Shown in pieces: positions 12,230 through 12,747 of a DNA stretch of 12,747 nucleotides. The notes beneath the pieces were generated by a model. It ran no database searches, was not told the DNA's origin, and worked only from the letters and a program-made list of their open reading frames with translations. Position 1 is the first letter of the stretch. Every line of letters starts with the position of its first letter. Origin of the DNA: Podila epigama (taxonomy: Eukaryota; Mortierellomycota; Mortierellomycetes; Mortierellales; Mortierellaceae); the NCBI GenBank assembly GCA_015679605.1, contig JAAAVE010000505.1:5063-17809 (forward strand). The letters are read 5' to 3'. The translations under genes were made by a program, and so were the position numbers.

Positions 12230-12747
12230 CTAAGAATCAAATTCTGGGACTTTTGCGCCTGGCATGGCTGGTACCAATAGCGCTGACCGCATGGAACGTA
12301 TCGAAACGGGTGATGAAGGCACACTCCGATGAGGAGAACGAGGAGGGATTGCTGGTGGAGGAGGAGACTGGGAAGGTGTCACAGGCATTGCAGTGGTGGG
12401 CACTACTACAGGTGCGCTTTCAGGCAATTCATCCGTCGTCTTTGTTGTTGCTGTTGTTGTTGCATCTGCTTCTTCAGCTTCGGTTTCTGGGTTCTGAGGG
12501 TTTGATGTAACTTGAGGAGATGGGTTTGTCTCTGGAACGGGCAAAGCATCCGCCAATGGTGGTGGTGGAGGAGGCAATACCTGGCTAGGTGGTGGTGGAG
12601 GGGGTAGTGGTTGCGATGGTGACAAGGGCATCTGAGCTGCTATGGGTGCTGAAGAGGAATTTGGAGGTGTAGGAAGAGGTCCTCTAGGTGGTGGTGGAGT
12701 CACCTGAAGACGGCTCTGAATATTGGCCAACATCGATGCCGAAGGAC
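12230..12747 (-). CDS. Proline-rich protein, C-terminal part (runs off right edge)
   Basis: An open frame on the minus strand enters at the right edge in frame (reading PSASMLANIQSRLQ) and ends at TAG 12230-12232, about 171 codons. It holds several polyproline runs (TPPPPRGPLP, SQPLPPPPPP, VLPPPPPP, SQSPPPPAIPP), which are typical SH3-, WW- or profilin-binding ligands. A Thr/Glu-rich stretch and a basic Ser/Pro/Arg-rich tail (PHRSVPSSPVSIRSMRS) follow. The ATG at 12733 is in frame but is probably internal, because the frame stays open to the edge. The reading frame is well supported by composition. I do not recognise the family: an actin-cytoskeleton or signalling scaffold is plausible, but no catalytic or globular domain is visible in this part. 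Confidence 0.65.
   Translation of the reverse strand, partial: PSASMLANIQSRLQVTPPPPRGPLPTPPNSSSAPIAAQMPLSPSQPLPPPPPPSQVLPPPPPPLADALPVPETNPSPQVTSNPQNPETEAEEADATTTATTKTTDELPESAPVVVPTTAMPVTPSQSPPPPAIPPRSPHRSVPSSPVSIRSMRSALLVPAMPGAKVPEFDS

Overview
The window reads as gene-dense, intron-rich fungal nuclear DNA. Introns are mostly 75-150 nt with GT-AG ends, one has a perfect TACTAAC branch site, and intergenic DNA is rich in T-runs. The protein set (caleosin, HHE hemerythrin, VTA1, Ulp1-type SUMO protease, HGH1, ribosomal protein uS15) is eukaryotic. An early-diverging filamentous fungus (Mucoromycota-like) is my best guess, but that is inference from overall style and not from a diagnostic marker. 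No mobile element, CRISPR array, convincing tRNA or rRNA gene was found.

Layout: (1) 312-1157, minus: a complete caleosin, whose two exons join through an apparent GC-AG intron. (2) 1158-1711: a divergent promoter region unusually rich in short ordered motifs (TTCGG x4, a 9-bp inverted repeat, GTGAA x4, a perfect CRE and TATA-like boxes). (3) 1712-2521, plus: an HHE hemerythrin protein with a probable mitochondrial leader and an in-frame, stop-free intron. (4) 2907-4726, plus: VTA1, the ESCRT-III/Vps4 cofactor, five exons, with a long Q/P/S/T-rich linker. (5) 4788-7552, minus: an Ulp1/SENP-type SUMO protease, reconstructed as ten exons and 610 residues, tail to tail with VTA1. (6) 8052-10017, plus: HGH1, nine exons and 356 residues, head to head with the SUMO protease. 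(7) 10735-11512, plus: RPS13 (uS15), whose last 11 residues lie beyond a 322-nt intron. (8) 12230-12747, minus: the C-terminal part of an unidentified proline-rich protein that runs off the right edge.

The genes are mostly housekeeping and do not form one pathway. The possible functional pair is caleosin plus hemerythrin: a heme peroxygenase-type lipid-droplet protein and a non-heme di-iron protein that share a stress-type promoter. I found no convincing new multi-gene system. The most interesting signals are at the RNA-processing level: a GC-AG intron, a hairpin that covers a 5' splice site, a possible zero-length-exon (recursive) splice point in HGH1, a stop codon created across an exon-intron junction in RPS13, and a 3n stop-free intron in the hemerythrin. 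An 18-bp perfect palindrome in the SUMO protease coding sequence also stands out.

All exon structures were deduced by hand from reading frame, splice-site sequence and family motifs; every complete gene model closes in frame with a total length divisible by three.
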